Shown here in pieces: positions 54,767 to 63,548 of a stretch of 64,000 nt of DNA. The stretch is taken from contig JAGLOF010000012.1 of NCBI GenBank assembly GCA_023139105.1, forward strand, positions 1 through 64,000, read 5' to 3'. Under the pieces are notes generated by a model. It was not told the DNA's origin, searched no databases, and was given only the letters and a program-made list of their open reading frames with translations. Origin of the DNA: a bacterium. Lineage in GTDB: Bacteria > Zhuqueibacterota > QNDG01 > JAGLOF01. Each line of letters starts with the position of its first letter. Position 1 is the stretch's first letter. The translations under genes were made by a program, and so were the position numbers.

Positions 54767-55681
54767 GTGAATCAATTACTCAATAAATTAAATCAACCTT
54801 ATCCGCTGGAAAAAGAATTCAAACCTGTTTTTCAAAAAAGTCTGGGATTCGGTTTATTTGTCTTTCTTTTCAGCTGGCAGTTTAAACCCGTAGAATTAAG
54901 CGAAATTCCTTCTCCTGATATTCAATTGATATTTGCCGGTTTTGGAATAATTACTTTTATTACAATAACTTTAACCAGGTATGTAATTCCTATCCTCTTC
55001 CCCAGGTTGTTTAATGAAAAAATCTGGAAAGTTAGAAATGAAATTATTGTTGTCCTTCTCACAATCAGCACCATAGGATTGTTCAATTTAATTTTTGGGT
55101 ATTGGGGAGGGTATCTGAATTTTAGTTTTGGTGACATTATTCGTTCCCTGGCAGGCGCACTTTCAGTTGGTATTATCCCGGTTACCGTAACTGTAATTCT
55201 AAATCAAAATCGCTTATTAAAAAAATATCTTAAATCAGCTGAAAGTTTGAATTCACTAATAAGGTCAGAAGACAAATTGCACGATGGGTCTCAAAACCCG
55301 CTAATTTTGCTGCAATCTGAAACAGGAAAAGAGCATTTAAAAATCAGGAAGAATGATCTCCTTTTTATAAAATCTATTGATAATTATGTTGAAGTTTGGT
55401 GGGAAGAGGGCGATAAATATCATAAAGACATCCTCAGGAGTTCACTAAAAAAAATAGAAAAGATGTTACCTGAATTACCTGAATTATTTAGCTGCCACCG
55501 CGGCTATTTGATCAATACGGATAAGATAAAAAAAATCAACGGTAACTCCCGGGGGTATTTGTTAAGATTAAGTGATATTGATGAGGGGATACCTGTGGCA
55601 CGCCGATCTTCCAGACAATTGCGGGAGCTGATTGATCTTCAAACCACTGGCTCTGCCAGTGGTTCTCCGATCGAAAACTGA
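54767..55681 (+). CDS. Membrane-anchored LytTR DNA-binding regulator
   Basis: 304 residues from GTG 54767. Four N-terminal membrane helices (LGFGLFVFLFSWQF, LIFAGFGIITFITITLTRYVI, IIVVLLTISTIGLFNLIFGYW, LAGALSVGIIPVTVTVIL) are followed by a linker and a LytTR domain (about 185-290; RKNDLLFIKSIDNYVEVWWE, LRSSLKKIEKMLPELPELFSCHRGYLINTDKIKKI, VARRSSRQLREL). It lacks a receiver domain, so it probably senses membrane signals directly. Confidence 0.9.
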   Translation: MNQLLNKLNQPYPLEKEFKPVFQKSLGFGLFVFLFSWQFKPVELSEIPSPDIQLIFAGFGIITFITITLTRYVIPILFPRLFNEKIWKVRNEIIVVLLTISTIGLFNLIFGYWGGYLNFSFGDIIRSLAGALSVGIIPVTVTVILNQNRLLKKYLKSAESLNSLIRSEDKLHDGSQNPLILLQSETGKEHLKIRKNDLLFIKSIDNYVEVWWEEGDKYHKDILRSSLKKIEKMLPELPELFSCHRGYLINTDKIKKINGNSRGYLLRLSDIDEGIPVARRSSRQLRELIDLQTTGSASGSPIEN

Positions 55682-55861
55682 ACGGCACGAAGTCGTCGTC
55701 TTCTTCCAGCACATTAACTTGCTCAACATCTTTTTGCAGTTTGCCACACGAAAAAAATTGACAAATCCTCGCAACACAGAATTAAGGGTCTTTATAACTA
55801 TCGTCAGGTTGCGACCTCATGTCTTGCGAGTTATCTTCTTTACCTTCTGCTTGAATGTCTT
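55678..55861 (-). pseudogene. C-terminal remnant of a group II intron reverse transcriptase/maturase
   Basis: On the minus strand, KTFKQKVKKITRKT, then a TGA stop, then GRNLTIVIKTLNSVLRGFVNFFRVANCKKMLSKLMCW, a frameshift, and RRRLRAVQ. This order and wording are those of the maturase X-domain (typical LNPVLRGWxNYFRxAN...WIRRRLRxxQ). One stop and one shift show it is dead. It abuts the LytTR stop. Confidence 0.75.
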
Positions 55862-55877
55862 TAGTTACAGGGCAACC

Positions 55878-55907
55878 AAAAAGGCCACCCTTGAAGGTGG
55901 CCTTTTT
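55878..55907. terminator. Bidirectional hairpin terminator
   Basis: A 12-bp perfect stem (AAAAAGGCCACC / GGTGGCCTTTTT) with a 6-base loop and T runs on both strands. It probably stops the leftward RhlE transcript and rightward read-through from the LytTR gene. Confidence 0.92.
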
Positions 55908-55991
55908 AATATATTCGATAATTTGCTTATAAGGCTATTCGCCCTGCCAGAACGTGATTCAAATCAGGGACGATGTGATGATGGCAGCCTG

Positions 55992-57290
55992 TCAGCCCGC
56001 GCGCCGTCTCCGGCCCACTTTGCTGCTGTTACGCCTGGACGCAGCGGACGTACTGCTGCGAAACGCAGCCGGTGCACTGTTGCGGCCGTGAGACACGGTT
56101 CGTACCGGCCGGGAGCCGCGGTTCTTGGTCACCGGTTCAGGCATTATGCTCGGATCCGGTTCATATCCGGGAATGATGACTTTCTTGATATCACTCTTCA
56201 ACATTTTTTCAATATCCGCCAGCAACTTATTCTCATCAATGCAGACCAGCGACACGGCATGGCCGTCCTGACCGGCACGGCCGGTACGGCCGATACGATG
56301 CACATAATCTTCCGGCACATTGGGCAGCTCAAAATTGACCACGTGGGGCAGTTGATTGATGTCCAGTCCGCGGGCGGCAATATCTGTAGCCACCAGCACG
56401 CGCACCTCGCCATTCTTGAACTCCGCCAGTGCACGCGTGCGTGCCCCCTGCGACTTATTCCCGTGAATGGCGGTCGCCACCAGCCCGTCACGCCCTAACT
56501 GCTTGCAGAGACGGTTAGCACCGTGCTTGGTGCGGGTGAAGACCAGCACCTGACGCCAGTTGCCAGTACGGATCAAATGCGACAGCAGCGCGCGCTTACG
56601 GGTGCGGTCCACCTTGTGAACAACCTGCGTCACCTGTTCGGCGGCTGTGTTGCGGCGTGCCACCTGGATCTCCGTCGGCGACTTCAACAGACCATCGGAC
56701 AGCCTTGTAATCTCCTTGGAGATTGTGGCTGAAAACAGCAGGTTCTGCCGTTTGGACGGCAAAGCCCTCAGTATCTTACGAATGTCGTGAATAAAGCCCA
56801 TATCGAGCATGCGATCAGCCTCGTCGAGGACCAGCGTCTCGACTCTATCGAGGTTGATGGTGCCACGCTGCATGTGATCAAGCAGGCGACCGGGAGTGGC
56901 CACAACAATATCCACACCCTTCTTTAAAATGGAAATCTGTGGATTGATACTCACACCGCCAAAAATGACTGTGGACTTGAATGGTAGAAAACGACCGTAG
57001 CTGCGTATGCTTTCATCAACCTGGGCCGCAAGTTCACGTGTGGGCACAAGGATTAAGGCGCGGACCACCGGGCGTCTGCCTGTGGCTCCGGCCATCTGCA
57101 TACGATGCAGAAGCGGCAATGTAAAACCAGCTGTCTTGCCGGTACCTGTCTGTGCGCCGCCAAGGACATCGCGGCCTTCAAGAACAAGCGGAATCGCCTG
57201 TTGCTGTATCGGTGTGGCCTCTGTGTAACCTTTCTCTTCAATGGCGCGCAACAATTCGGCCGATAGGCCGAGCTGTGAAAATAACATCAA
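55992..57290 (-). CDS. rhlE: DEAD-box RNA helicase, RhlE-like
   Basis: 432 residues: Q motif, [11 protein letters not shown] (Walker A), [30 protein letters not shown] and [13 protein letters not shown]. The C-terminus is a basic Ser/Arg-rich tail (SGRRRR-type, ends KVGRRRRAG), as in RNA-binding helicases. The gene is visibly GC-richer than its neighbours (38 of 60 bases in 56041-56100), so it may have been acquired. Likely role in RNA remodelling at low temperature or ribosome assembly. Confidence 0.93.
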   Translation of the reverse strand: MMLFSQLGLSAELLRAIEEKGYTEATPIQQQAIPLVLEGRDVLGGAQTGTGKTAGFTLPLLHRMQMAGATGRRPVVRALILVPTRELAAQVDESIRSYGRFLPFKSTVIFGGVSINPQISILKKGVDIVVATPGRLLDHMQRGTINLDRVETLVLDEADRMLDMGFIHDIRKILRALPSKRQNLLFSATISKEITRLSDGLLKSPTEIQVARRNTAAEQVTQVVHKVDRTRKRALLSHLIRTGNWRQVLVFTRTKHGANRLCKQLGRDGLVATAIHGNKSQGARTRALAEFKNGEVRVLVATDIAARGLDINQLPHVVNFELPNVPEDYVHRIGRTGRAGQDGHAVSLVCIDENKLLADIEKMLKSDIKKVIIPGYEPDPSIMPEPVTKNRGSRPVRTVSHGRNSAPAAFRSSTSAASRRNSSKVGRRRRAG

Positions 57291-57536
57291 TATAAAAACT
57301 CCGTGTTGTAAAAATTATACATTGCAATTTGCCTGTTTGACAAAAAAATAAAGGCCATCGCCTACTCATATAGCTCACCACAAACTATAAAAAGAGTTTA
57401 CCGATGACCTTACGGCGACAAGATACGGCATTTTCCCGTCAAAAACACAGACAATTTTACTTTATTGGTGGTATTTATGGGGTTTGCTTTCAATTTTGGG
57501 TGGTATTGTCGCAATATACGTACTCCCTGCGCTGTC

Positions 57537-58058
57537 TTAATCACTCTTCCAAAAAAAATCATCACTCAGATAGTAAGTATTACAATGTCCGATTAAAGCC
57601 CCGCCGGGAAAACCTAATACAGCACCCCCTACAAATCCAAATAACAGACTACATTTTATAGATGCCCTAAAACGTTCATATGTAGTTGCCGGCTCTGTAT
57701 AACCTTCAAACCTTATGCCACTTATTGCATAGCCCAAATATGCCCCTGTTGCAAGGCCCAAAATACCAAAGAATCGTCCACCCTCCCTGGCCCCGCGTAC
57801 ACGATCATCCTGACGTACATGATAAATTTGACTTCCGGGAACAATTACTTCCAGACTGTCATCAGCAAGTTGATATTGCAGAGCTCCATATTGCAGTATA
57901 GCCTTGTGTACGGATATTGTATCTCCATTTTTAAAGCGGATGGAGATTGGCCCCCGTCTTGCATCCAATACAATAGCATCTTCATTTATTTTTAATAAAT
58001 GAGTGGAGGAGCAACAAATTTCCAGTAAACAGAATACAAGGAACGCTATTCTTTTCAT
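57537..58058 (-). CDS. Exported small protein with glycine-zipper segments
   Basis: 173 residues with a hydrophobic signal and cysteine pair (MKRIAFLVFCLLEICCSS), perhaps a lipoprotein though the lipobox is atypical. A beta-type section (ISIRFKNGDTISVHKAIL) is followed by glycine-rich membrane-like stretches GGRFFGILGLATGAYLGYAISG and FGFVGGAVLGFPGGALIG. No family recognised. Confidence 0.7.
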   Translation of the reverse strand: MKRIAFLVFCLLEICCSSTHLLKINEDAIVLDARRGPISIRFKNGDTISVHKAILQYGALQYQLADDSLEVIVPGSQIYHVRQDDRVRGAREGGRFFGILGLATGAYLGYAISGIRFEGYTEPATTYERFRASIKCSLLFGFVGGAVLGFPGGALIGHCNTYYLSDDFFWKSD

Positions 58059-58153
58059 AGTGCCTCCGGATAAAACCAGTATTCCATCATTCCTGAATAT
58101 ATATAATTATTGTTCAAACCAAAAGACTTAAAAACACAGCTCCACATGGAAGC

Positions 58154-58411
58154 TCATCCGGTACTTGTCAGCCATTCCAGTTGTGTCAAATAAGACATTG
58201 CCATTTCAGCAGAACTACCACACATCTCTATTGATGGTCGCAGACTATTGCAAACCCGGGGACGGTCAGGATGATCAAAAATAATGCATGCATTATTATC
58301 ATTGAGATTTATACATCGTTCTCCAGCAGCCTTACCTCCTGGCATGCCCGGAATGGAAGAAGATATAGATGGAGCAATACAGCAAGCTCCACAATCAGGT
58401 CTGCATAACAC
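58154..58411 (-). CDS. YkgJ-type cysteine cluster protein
   Basis: About 85 residues from GTG 58411, which has AGGAG upstream; the longer frame would start inside a terminator hairpin. Cysteines in CRPDCGACCIAPS, GERC, ACIIFDHPDRPRVC and MC match the zinc/iron-cluster YkgJ family (CxxCxxCC...C...C). Short for the family, so perhaps a minimal form. Function unknown. Confidence 0.8.
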   Translation of the reverse strand: MLCRPDCGACCIAPSISSSIPGMPGGKAAGERCINLNDNNACIIFDHPDRPRVCNSLRPSIEMCGSSAEMAMSYLTQLEWLTSTG

Positions 58412-58431
58412 CTTCCTACTCCTACAAAAAA

Positions 58432-58451
58432 CGCGGAGCAAATGCCCCGCG
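58432..58451 (-). terminator. Terminator of the response-regulator gene
   Basis: On the minus strand CGCGGGGC-ATTT-GCTCCGCG forms an 8-bp stem (one G-T pair), followed by TTTTTTG. It is 43 bases past the regulator stop. Confidence 0.88.
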
Positions 58452-58493
58452 CAGGTGGTTCAACACCTATTCATATGATAATATTTTAATATA

Positions 58494-58940
58494 TTATTCC
58501 ATGAACTCCTGATATTCAGTCATATCAAGCTTTTTCTCTTGAACATATTTGACAAGCAGGCCCTTCACTGCTTTGAGCAATTCATCACCATCCCAGGGTT
58601 TTTCCATATACAGATCAATTTTTGCATCATTAATTGCCCTGATTGTGTCCTGCTGATCTGCCAGGCCTGTTAATAATATTCTCTTTGTTGCCTTCAAATC
58701 ATCTTTATTAAGCATTCGTCCCATAAAATCAACACCGTTTTCACCCGGCATTACATGATCACAGACAATTAGAAACAAAGGCTCACCGGCATCACCTAAC
58801 TCCTTAATAATCTCTTCCGCCTCATCGGCTGATTCAGCTTCATTCAATACTGCTACAGATTCAAAGAAAGATAAGTCCTTCTTCAATGCGGCTAAAACTT
58901 CACGCTGATCATCAACACAAAGTATATTCAGCTTGGGCAT
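58494..58940 (-). CDS. Stand-alone response-regulator receiver protein
   Basis: 148 residues, a receiver domain only. Acidic pair Asp10-Asp11, phospho-acceptor Asp61 in IVCDHVMPGENG, Thr in RILLTGL and Lys in MEKPWD. The GLADQQDTIRAIN stretch resembles receivers of HD-GYP/RpfG-type and phosphorelay regulators. No output domain, so it signals through a partner; no kinase is adjacent. Confidence 0.93.
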   Translation of the reverse strand: MPKLNILCVDDQREVLAALKKDLSFFESVAVLNEAESADEAEEIIKELGDAGEPLFLIVCDHVMPGENGVDFMGRMLNKDDLKATKRILLTGLADQQDTIRAINDAKIDLYMEKPWDGDELLKAVKGLLVKYVQEKKLDMTEYQEFME

Positions 58941-59146
58941 GCGTCCTCCAATTCTTCAATTAATTAACAAGATAAAATAACACTCTTTCACTCAAAAGTC
59001 AATTTAAAAACATCAAAGAAATATTTGACATTCGTACATTAACATTGTATCTTATAACAGTTTAAAAAGTCTTTTGCAACTATCGAACCTCATCTGAATA
59101 TACTCTCTTAATACTCTGATACGGGCAACTGACAGCCACATATATA

Positions 59147-59176
59147 TTTTAAATTACACATATATGTAATTTAAAA
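59147..59176. promoter_or_regulatory. 11-bp inverted repeat upstream of the ornithine-cyclodeaminase-family gene
   Basis: TTTTAAATTAC and GTAATTTAAAA are exact complements around an 8-base centre that is itself nearly symmetrical. It lies about 150 bases ahead of the start codon in the 58941-59326 spacer, which shows nothing else. It may be an operator. Confidence 0.45.
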
Positions 59177-59326
59177 ACGAACAGATGCAATTTTTAATCT
59201 AACTTTGGCTCCATCAGAAGCCAGGACAAGCAATATATTCCCGGCGTTGAAGGATTACCCGAAATCCAACAACGCCTCAATTAAATAACACAATGCATTG
59301 TACATTCTTTAATGGGGAGAAATTCA

Positions 59327-60277
59327 ATGGCTAAAACCTACACACGCGGTTCAATTGAAACCGCGCTAAAAAAAATCGATGTAATCAGTGCCATGGAAGA
59401 AGCCTTTATTGCCAGCTCTTCAGGCCAGATGGTGATCACTCCTATGGGTAAGCTTGATTTTAAAATACCGTCCGGCAATGTTCAAATAACCTGTGGACAT
59501 CTTAAAAAAGCTCCATATTATATTGTCAAAATCAATTCTGAATTCCAAAATAATGCTAAAATAGACAAACCGATTTTCAATGGTAACATCACACTATACA
59601 ACAAGGATACCGGCGAAATTGTTGCCTCATTTATGGATAATGGCTATTTGAGTGCAACAAGAACCGCAGCAGCCGGTGCCCTGGCTGCAAAATACTTCGC
59701 CCCTAAAATAGTTAAAAAAATCGGCATATTTGGTACAGGCATGCAGGCCCGCATGCAGTTAGAATATTTAATGCAAGTTACCGAATGCCGTGAAGTTCTT
59801 GCATTTGGTCGGACGAGTGCAAATTTACAGAAATATGCGGCAGATATGTCCGCTAAAGGTTTTCAGGTTGAAACAACAGATAATGAGAAAAAAGTTGCTG
59901 AACAGTGTAATCTTATTATAACAGCAACAGCTTCACAAATGCCTGTTTTGACTGCCGACATGATACAACCAGGCACGCATATTACTGCAATTGGCGCTAC
60001 TACTCCACAAAAAATCGAACTGGCACCATTAGTACTTAAAAATGCAGATATTGTTGTTGTTGACAGCCTTGAAAACAGTAAAAAACGTGGTGAAATTTAC
60101 CATGCTGTCCAAACAGGACTACTAAAACAAAATACTGTTCAGGAATTGGGTAAAATTATTGGAAATGCCAAAAAATGCCGCCAGTCCGACGAACAGGTCA
60201 CTATTGTTGACCTTACAGGACTACTGGTTCAAGATCTGATTATGGCTAAAACCATTCATGAATCGAATCAAAACTAG
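59327..60277 (+). CDS. Ornithine cyclodeaminase/mu-crystallin family protein
   Basis: 316 residues from ATG 59327, preceded by GGGGAGAAA (the ATG at 59312 lies within the ribosome site). NAD-binding IGIFGTGMQARMQLEYL, the RTAAAGALAAKYFAPK block, GNITLYNKDTGEIVASF and ITAIGATTPQKIEL match the family. It may act on ornithine, alanine or an imino acid; substrate residues do not settle which. It has its own terminator. Confidence 0.9.
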   Translation: MAKTYTRGSIETALKKIDVISAMEEAFIASSSGQMVITPMGKLDFKIPSGNVQITCGHLKKAPYYIVKINSEFQNNAKIDKPIFNGNITLYNKDTGEIVASFMDNGYLSATRTAAAGALAAKYFAPKIVKKIGIFGTGMQARMQLEYLMQVTECREVLAFGRTSANLQKYAADMSAKGFQVETTDNEKKVAEQCNLIITATASQMPVLTADMIQPGTHITAIGATTPQKIELAPLVLKNADIVVVDSLENSKKRGEIYHAVQTGLLKQNTVQELGKIIGNAKKCRQSDEQVTIVDLTGLLVQDLIMAKTIHESNQN

Positions 60278-60291
60278 ATAAAAACATTTGT

Positions 60292-60319
60292 AAAGGCCGG
60301 GCAGTTGCCCGGCCTTTTT
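60292..60319 (+). terminator. Rho-independent terminator
   Basis: An 11-bp perfect stem (AAAGGCCGGGC / GCCCGGCCTTT) with a 4-base loop, then TT. It lies 15 bases past the stop of the ornithine-cyclodeaminase-family gene. Confidence 0.95.
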
Positions 60320-60363
60320 ATTTTTCCAGCTATTCAACAACGTAATTTAACAGGACATACTAT

Positions 60364-61488
60364 ATGAGAAAATTTATTTACCGGATATTGAGTATACTAC
60401 TTGTTGTCCAGGCATGTCTTGCTCAAACTCCACGCTTTTTAGATAATTATTCTCACGATGGAACAACAATTCTACTGGGTATATGTCATCCTACACAGTC
60501 TGCATTAAATTCAATAATTGCCCTTAAGAATGAAGGTTTTCTTCCCGCAGAAGGATTGCAGATTGTAGGATTGTACCATAAAGATGAGAGTGCTGACTAT
60601 GCCGGGGCACAGCTCTGGGCTGAATCAGAAGGTTTGGCTTGGATAGCATATCATGAACTTCAGGGGGCTTTACCATTAGAAGATCTTTGGAAAAATAATG
60701 CCTGTACCATTGAGTTCAGCATGATTTTCAATAAACTGCATGGATTAATTTTATTTGGTGGTGCAGACATTCCACCGGCTATCTATGGTGATAAAACACA
60801 ACTCTTAACCGGCATCTATACACCGGTAAGACATTTGTTTGAGGCAAGTTTCATTTTCAACCTTCTGGGCGGCTCACAAAATACAGATCACAAGCCCCTA
60901 TTGGAAAAAAGGCCGGATTTCCCTGTTTTAGGCATCTGCCTTGGAGAGCAGACAATAAATGTAGGGACCGGTGGAACATTGACGCAGGATATCTGGTTCC
61001 AGAAATACAAAAAAACCAGCTATGAAGATGTAATTGCCTTGGGCCCGGAACGTTGGCATAGAAATCCCTGGTCCAAACTGCACCCGCGACAGGGATTGAC
61101 AGGCTATACTATGCACCATATCAAGTTGAATGCCAATGGTAAATTTGTTAAAGTAATGGGTTTCTCCAAAAAGGATCAGCCCTTGATTATTAGCTCACAC
61201 CACCAAATGGTCAACAGATTAGGTAGGGGGATTCGTATTATTGCTACCTCTTTGGATGGCAAAGTACCCGAGGCCATCGATCATGTCAAATTCAAAAATG
61301 TGCTTGGAGTGCAATTCCATCCGGAACTTTCTAAGCTCTATGATCCGGACTTTAAGACTAGGACAGTACCCGGTGAAGCAATGTATTCTATGAGATCCAA
61401 ACTTGAAAATAATCCCCCAAGCTATCAATTCCATAGATCAATCTGGTCATGGTTTGTTAAAAATATGGAAACACAACGCTCACAATAG
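60364..61488 (+). CDS. Secreted class-I glutamine-amidotransferase-like (C26) protein
   Basis: 374 residues with a signal peptide (IYRILSILLVVQACLAQTP). The fold is the gamma-glutamyl hydrolase/PuuD type: ILFGGADIPPAIYGD, GICLGEQ with nucleophile Cys192, and GVQFHPELSK with His319 and Glu321. Export is unusual for this family, most of which are cytosolic. Possible role in hydrolysing gamma-glutamyl compounds outside the cytoplasm. Confidence 0.85.
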   Translation: MRKFIYRILSILLVVQACLAQTPRFLDNYSHDGTTILLGICHPTQSALNSIIALKNEGFLPAEGLQIVGLYHKDESADYAGAQLWAESEGLAWIAYHELQGALPLEDLWKNNACTIEFSMIFNKLHGLILFGGADIPPAIYGDKTQLLTGIYTPVRHLFEASFIFNLLGGSQNTDHKPLLEKRPDFPVLGICLGEQTINVGTGGTLTQDIWFQKYKKTSYEDVIALGPERWHRNPWSKLHPRQGLTGYTMHHIKLNANGKFVKVMGFSKKDQPLIISSHHQMVNRLGRGIRIIATSLDGKVPEAIDHVKFKNVLGVQFHPELSKLYDPDFKTRTVPGEAMYSMRSKLENNPPSYQFHRSIWSWFVKNMETQRSQ

Positions 61489-61518
61489 CATCTGCTGAAA
61501 ATATTTTTTATTTTGAAC

Positions 61519-61559
61519 AAATCCTCCGGATGTTGTATATTAACTTTTTCGGAGGATTT
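61519..61559 (+). terminator. Hairpin after the C26-like gene
   Basis: A 10-bp perfect stem (AAATCCTCCG / CGGAGGATTT) with a 21-base loop and a T tail. The large loop is unusual. The right arm also reads as a GGAGG site for a short frame that I reject. Confidence 0.65.
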
Positions 61560-61744
61560 TTCCATGCTGCCTTATAAATCACAATATCCCATAATAAATA
61601 TTGGTGATGATAAAAATATCGCCACGACAGAGGCGTGTATCACAGCTTTTAATTACACTTCTCACCAACTTGCATTGCTTCCTTACAAAATTGAAATCAT
61701 ATGTTCAATGCCCCTTTCTTTATCCCTAAATTCCAGGAGAGTAC

Positions 61745-63202
61745 ATGAAAAAGAAAACATTTAATTTCCATCGACGACAATTTTTAAAAGCTACTGGTGC
61801 TGCCTCGGCCGTTCTGGGCGGGACAGGCATAGGCCTGTTCGGTATAAGATCGGGCAAAGACCCAATGACTTATTCCGGCACTGAATCACTCCAGGGCATG
61901 ACTCAAAACTTTAACCGAAGTAAATATGAAGTTGATACCCCGACATATAAAAAAGTGGGCGAAACAAGCCGCATCGATGCCAGAACAGAGGTCATCTTTG
62001 CAAGAATGCCTCGCTTTGGACAACAGTGGGACGATGAAAAAGGTCTGGACAGTCTTGATCCCATATTAAAAAAATACTACCAGGATCATCCTGAAGATCT
62101 TGAACTGGATCTACATCTCCGTAAAGAGATCTTTCCAAAGATGCGTCAGGACAAAAAAAAATACGGTGATGAATTTATTCTGGCAGAGGCATGGTCAAAC
62201 GCCATGGGAGCAGTATGGCCAAGAGGTTATAATAAGCCACCGGAAGAAACGGATTTTCCGCATCCCAAGTATGGCCGCAAGCAGCCATTGGAACTGGAAA
62301 GCCCTGAAATGACAGCAAAACTCATCAAAAAGATGGGACATGAATTTGGATCTACACTGGTGGGTATCTGTAAATTAAATCCTGAGTGGGTCTACAAACA
62401 TCCAATGCGTGGCAGAGGTTTTGATACTGAAGCCCCCCTTGATGTTCCCAGCCACTGGGAATATGCAATAGTAGTTGGAACACCCATGGAGTGGGATGCC
62501 TTTTACGCAAATCCCAACTACGGAACCTCTCACGATTCCTATGCAAAGAGCAGGATTGTAGCGTACAGAATGGCGGCATTTATCAAGGAGCTTGGTTATG
62601 CCGCCCGTGCACACACACCCGGAACAGATTATGACCTTGTAGTTCCCCCTATATTAATTGATGCTGGAATCGGTGAACAAGGTCGGCATTCCGTGGTGAT
62701 TACACCGGAGCTAGGATCAAATTTCCGTCCGGCAATAATCACAACAAACATACCCATGGCTGTAGATAAACCAATTGATTTTGGCGTACAGGATTTCTGT
62801 AAAACCTGCAAAATTTGCGCTGAACAATGCCCCTCCGGAGCTATCACAATGGGTGATAAGGAAAATATCAAAGGATACAAACGGTATGCCTTAAATGTCT
62901 CCAAATGCCACAATTTCTGGTATTCCAATTTAGGAAATATCGGCTGTAGATTATGTGTCGCAGTCTGCCCTTACAGCAGAAAATCCAACTGGCTTCACAA
63001 AACAGCTCTCCAGGTTACTGCAAATGATCCAACCGGCATTACGCACTCTACATTAACCGAAATGCAGAAGCGTTTTTATCCGGCACCCGATGTTAAAGAC
63101 TACTATATCCCTTCACTTGGCGGCAAAAATGCCTCCTACCGTAAACCGCCATGGTGGTTGCGTACAAGAGATTTTATCAAGTTGAAAAAGGAGCAGTCAT
63201 GA
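61745..63202 (+). CDS. rdhA: Reductive dehalogenase-like protein (RdhA)
   Basis: 485 residues with a twin-arginine signal (RRQFLKATGAASAVLGGTG). The N-terminal part holds family blocks such as WEYAIVVGTPMEWDAFYANP and ELGSNFRPAIITTNIPM. Two [4Fe-4S] motifs follow: Cys352, Cys355, Cys358, Cys362 (CKTCKICAEQCP) and Cys401, Cys404, Cys408 (CRLCVAVCP). Known members bind a corrinoid and remove halogens, acting as terminal reductases outside the membrane. It overlaps the anchor gene by ATGA; AGGAG ribosome site. The halide substrate cannot be read from sequence. Confidence 0.88.
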   Translation: MKKKTFNFHRRQFLKATGAASAVLGGTGIGLFGIRSGKDPMTYSGTESLQGMTQNFNRSKYEVDTPTYKKVGETSRIDARTEVIFARMPRFGQQWDDEKGLDSLDPILKKYYQDHPEDLELDLHLRKEIFPKMRQDKKKYGDEFILAEAWSNAMGAVWPRGYNKPPEETDFPHPKYGRKQPLELESPEMTAKLIKKMGHEFGSTLVGICKLNPEWVYKHPMRGRGFDTEAPLDVPSHWEYAIVVGTPMEWDAFYANPNYGTSHDSYAKSRIVAYRMAAFIKELGYAARAHTPGTDYDLVVPPILIDAGIGEQGRHSVVITPELGSNFRPAIITTNIPMAVDKPIDFGVQDFCKTCKICAEQCPSGAITMGDKENIKGYKRYALNVSKCHNFWYSNLGNIGCRLCVAVCPYSRKSNWLHKTALQVTANDPTGITHSTLTEMQKRFYPAPDVKDYYIPSLGGKNASYRKPPWWLRTRDFIKLKKEQS

Positions 63203-63510
63203 GTTTTTTTAATAGTGGAACTTTCTGGTTTATCGAAGGCATTCTATGCTGTCTGGCTGCGACAGGATTCAAATACTGGATGGAAGACAGAGGCGTCAAA
63301 CTCACATGGTGGAAGTGGGGCCTTGTAACACTCTGGATAGCATTTACAGGCTTTGTCCTTGCCTTTATAGGAGTAAGTATTGGTGAAAACGAAATGCAGG
63401 CTGCGCAGATGGCCGCTCTTATTTTTGGATTAATTGCTGTGATTGCTGCTGTAATCGTATGGAGATTGCTACATTTAAAAGATAAAAATACTGCTAATAG
63501 TAAAACTTAA
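63199..63510 (+). CDS. rdhB: RdhB-like membrane anchor of the dehalogenase
   Basis: 103 residues from ATG 63199, overlapping the rdhA stop (ATGA). Three hydrophobic helices (GTFWFIEGILCCLAATGFKYWM, GLVTLWIAFTGFVLAFIGVSIG, ALIFGLIAVIAAVIVWRLLHL) with a WWKWG stretch typical of RdhB. It would tether RdhA to the membrane and the electron chain. Confidence 0.85.
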   Translation: MSFFNSGTFWFIEGILCCLAATGFKYWMEDRGVKLTWWKWGLVTLWIAFTGFVLAFIGVSIGENEMQAAQMAALIFGLIAVIAAVIVWRLLHLKDKNTANSKT

Positions 63511-63548
63511 AACTAACAGACAATGCGTTTCTACATATCGAGGTAGAC

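Noticed and set aside
55632-56498. 288-codon plus-strand frame
   Set aside because: It is antisense to the rhlE gene and to the maturase remnant; the minus-strand protein has all DEAD-box motifs.
61513-61764. 83-codon plus-strand frame with a GGAGG site before an internal ATG
   Set aside because: The GGAGG is the right arm of a terminator hairpin, the frame overlaps the rdhA start, and the protein has no recognisable feature.
61745-63202. Epoxyqueuosine reductase (QueG) as alternative for the iron-sulfur protein
   Set aside because: A TAT signal, longer N-terminal region and the coupled membrane anchor favour RdhA; QueG is cytosolic and has no anchor gene.
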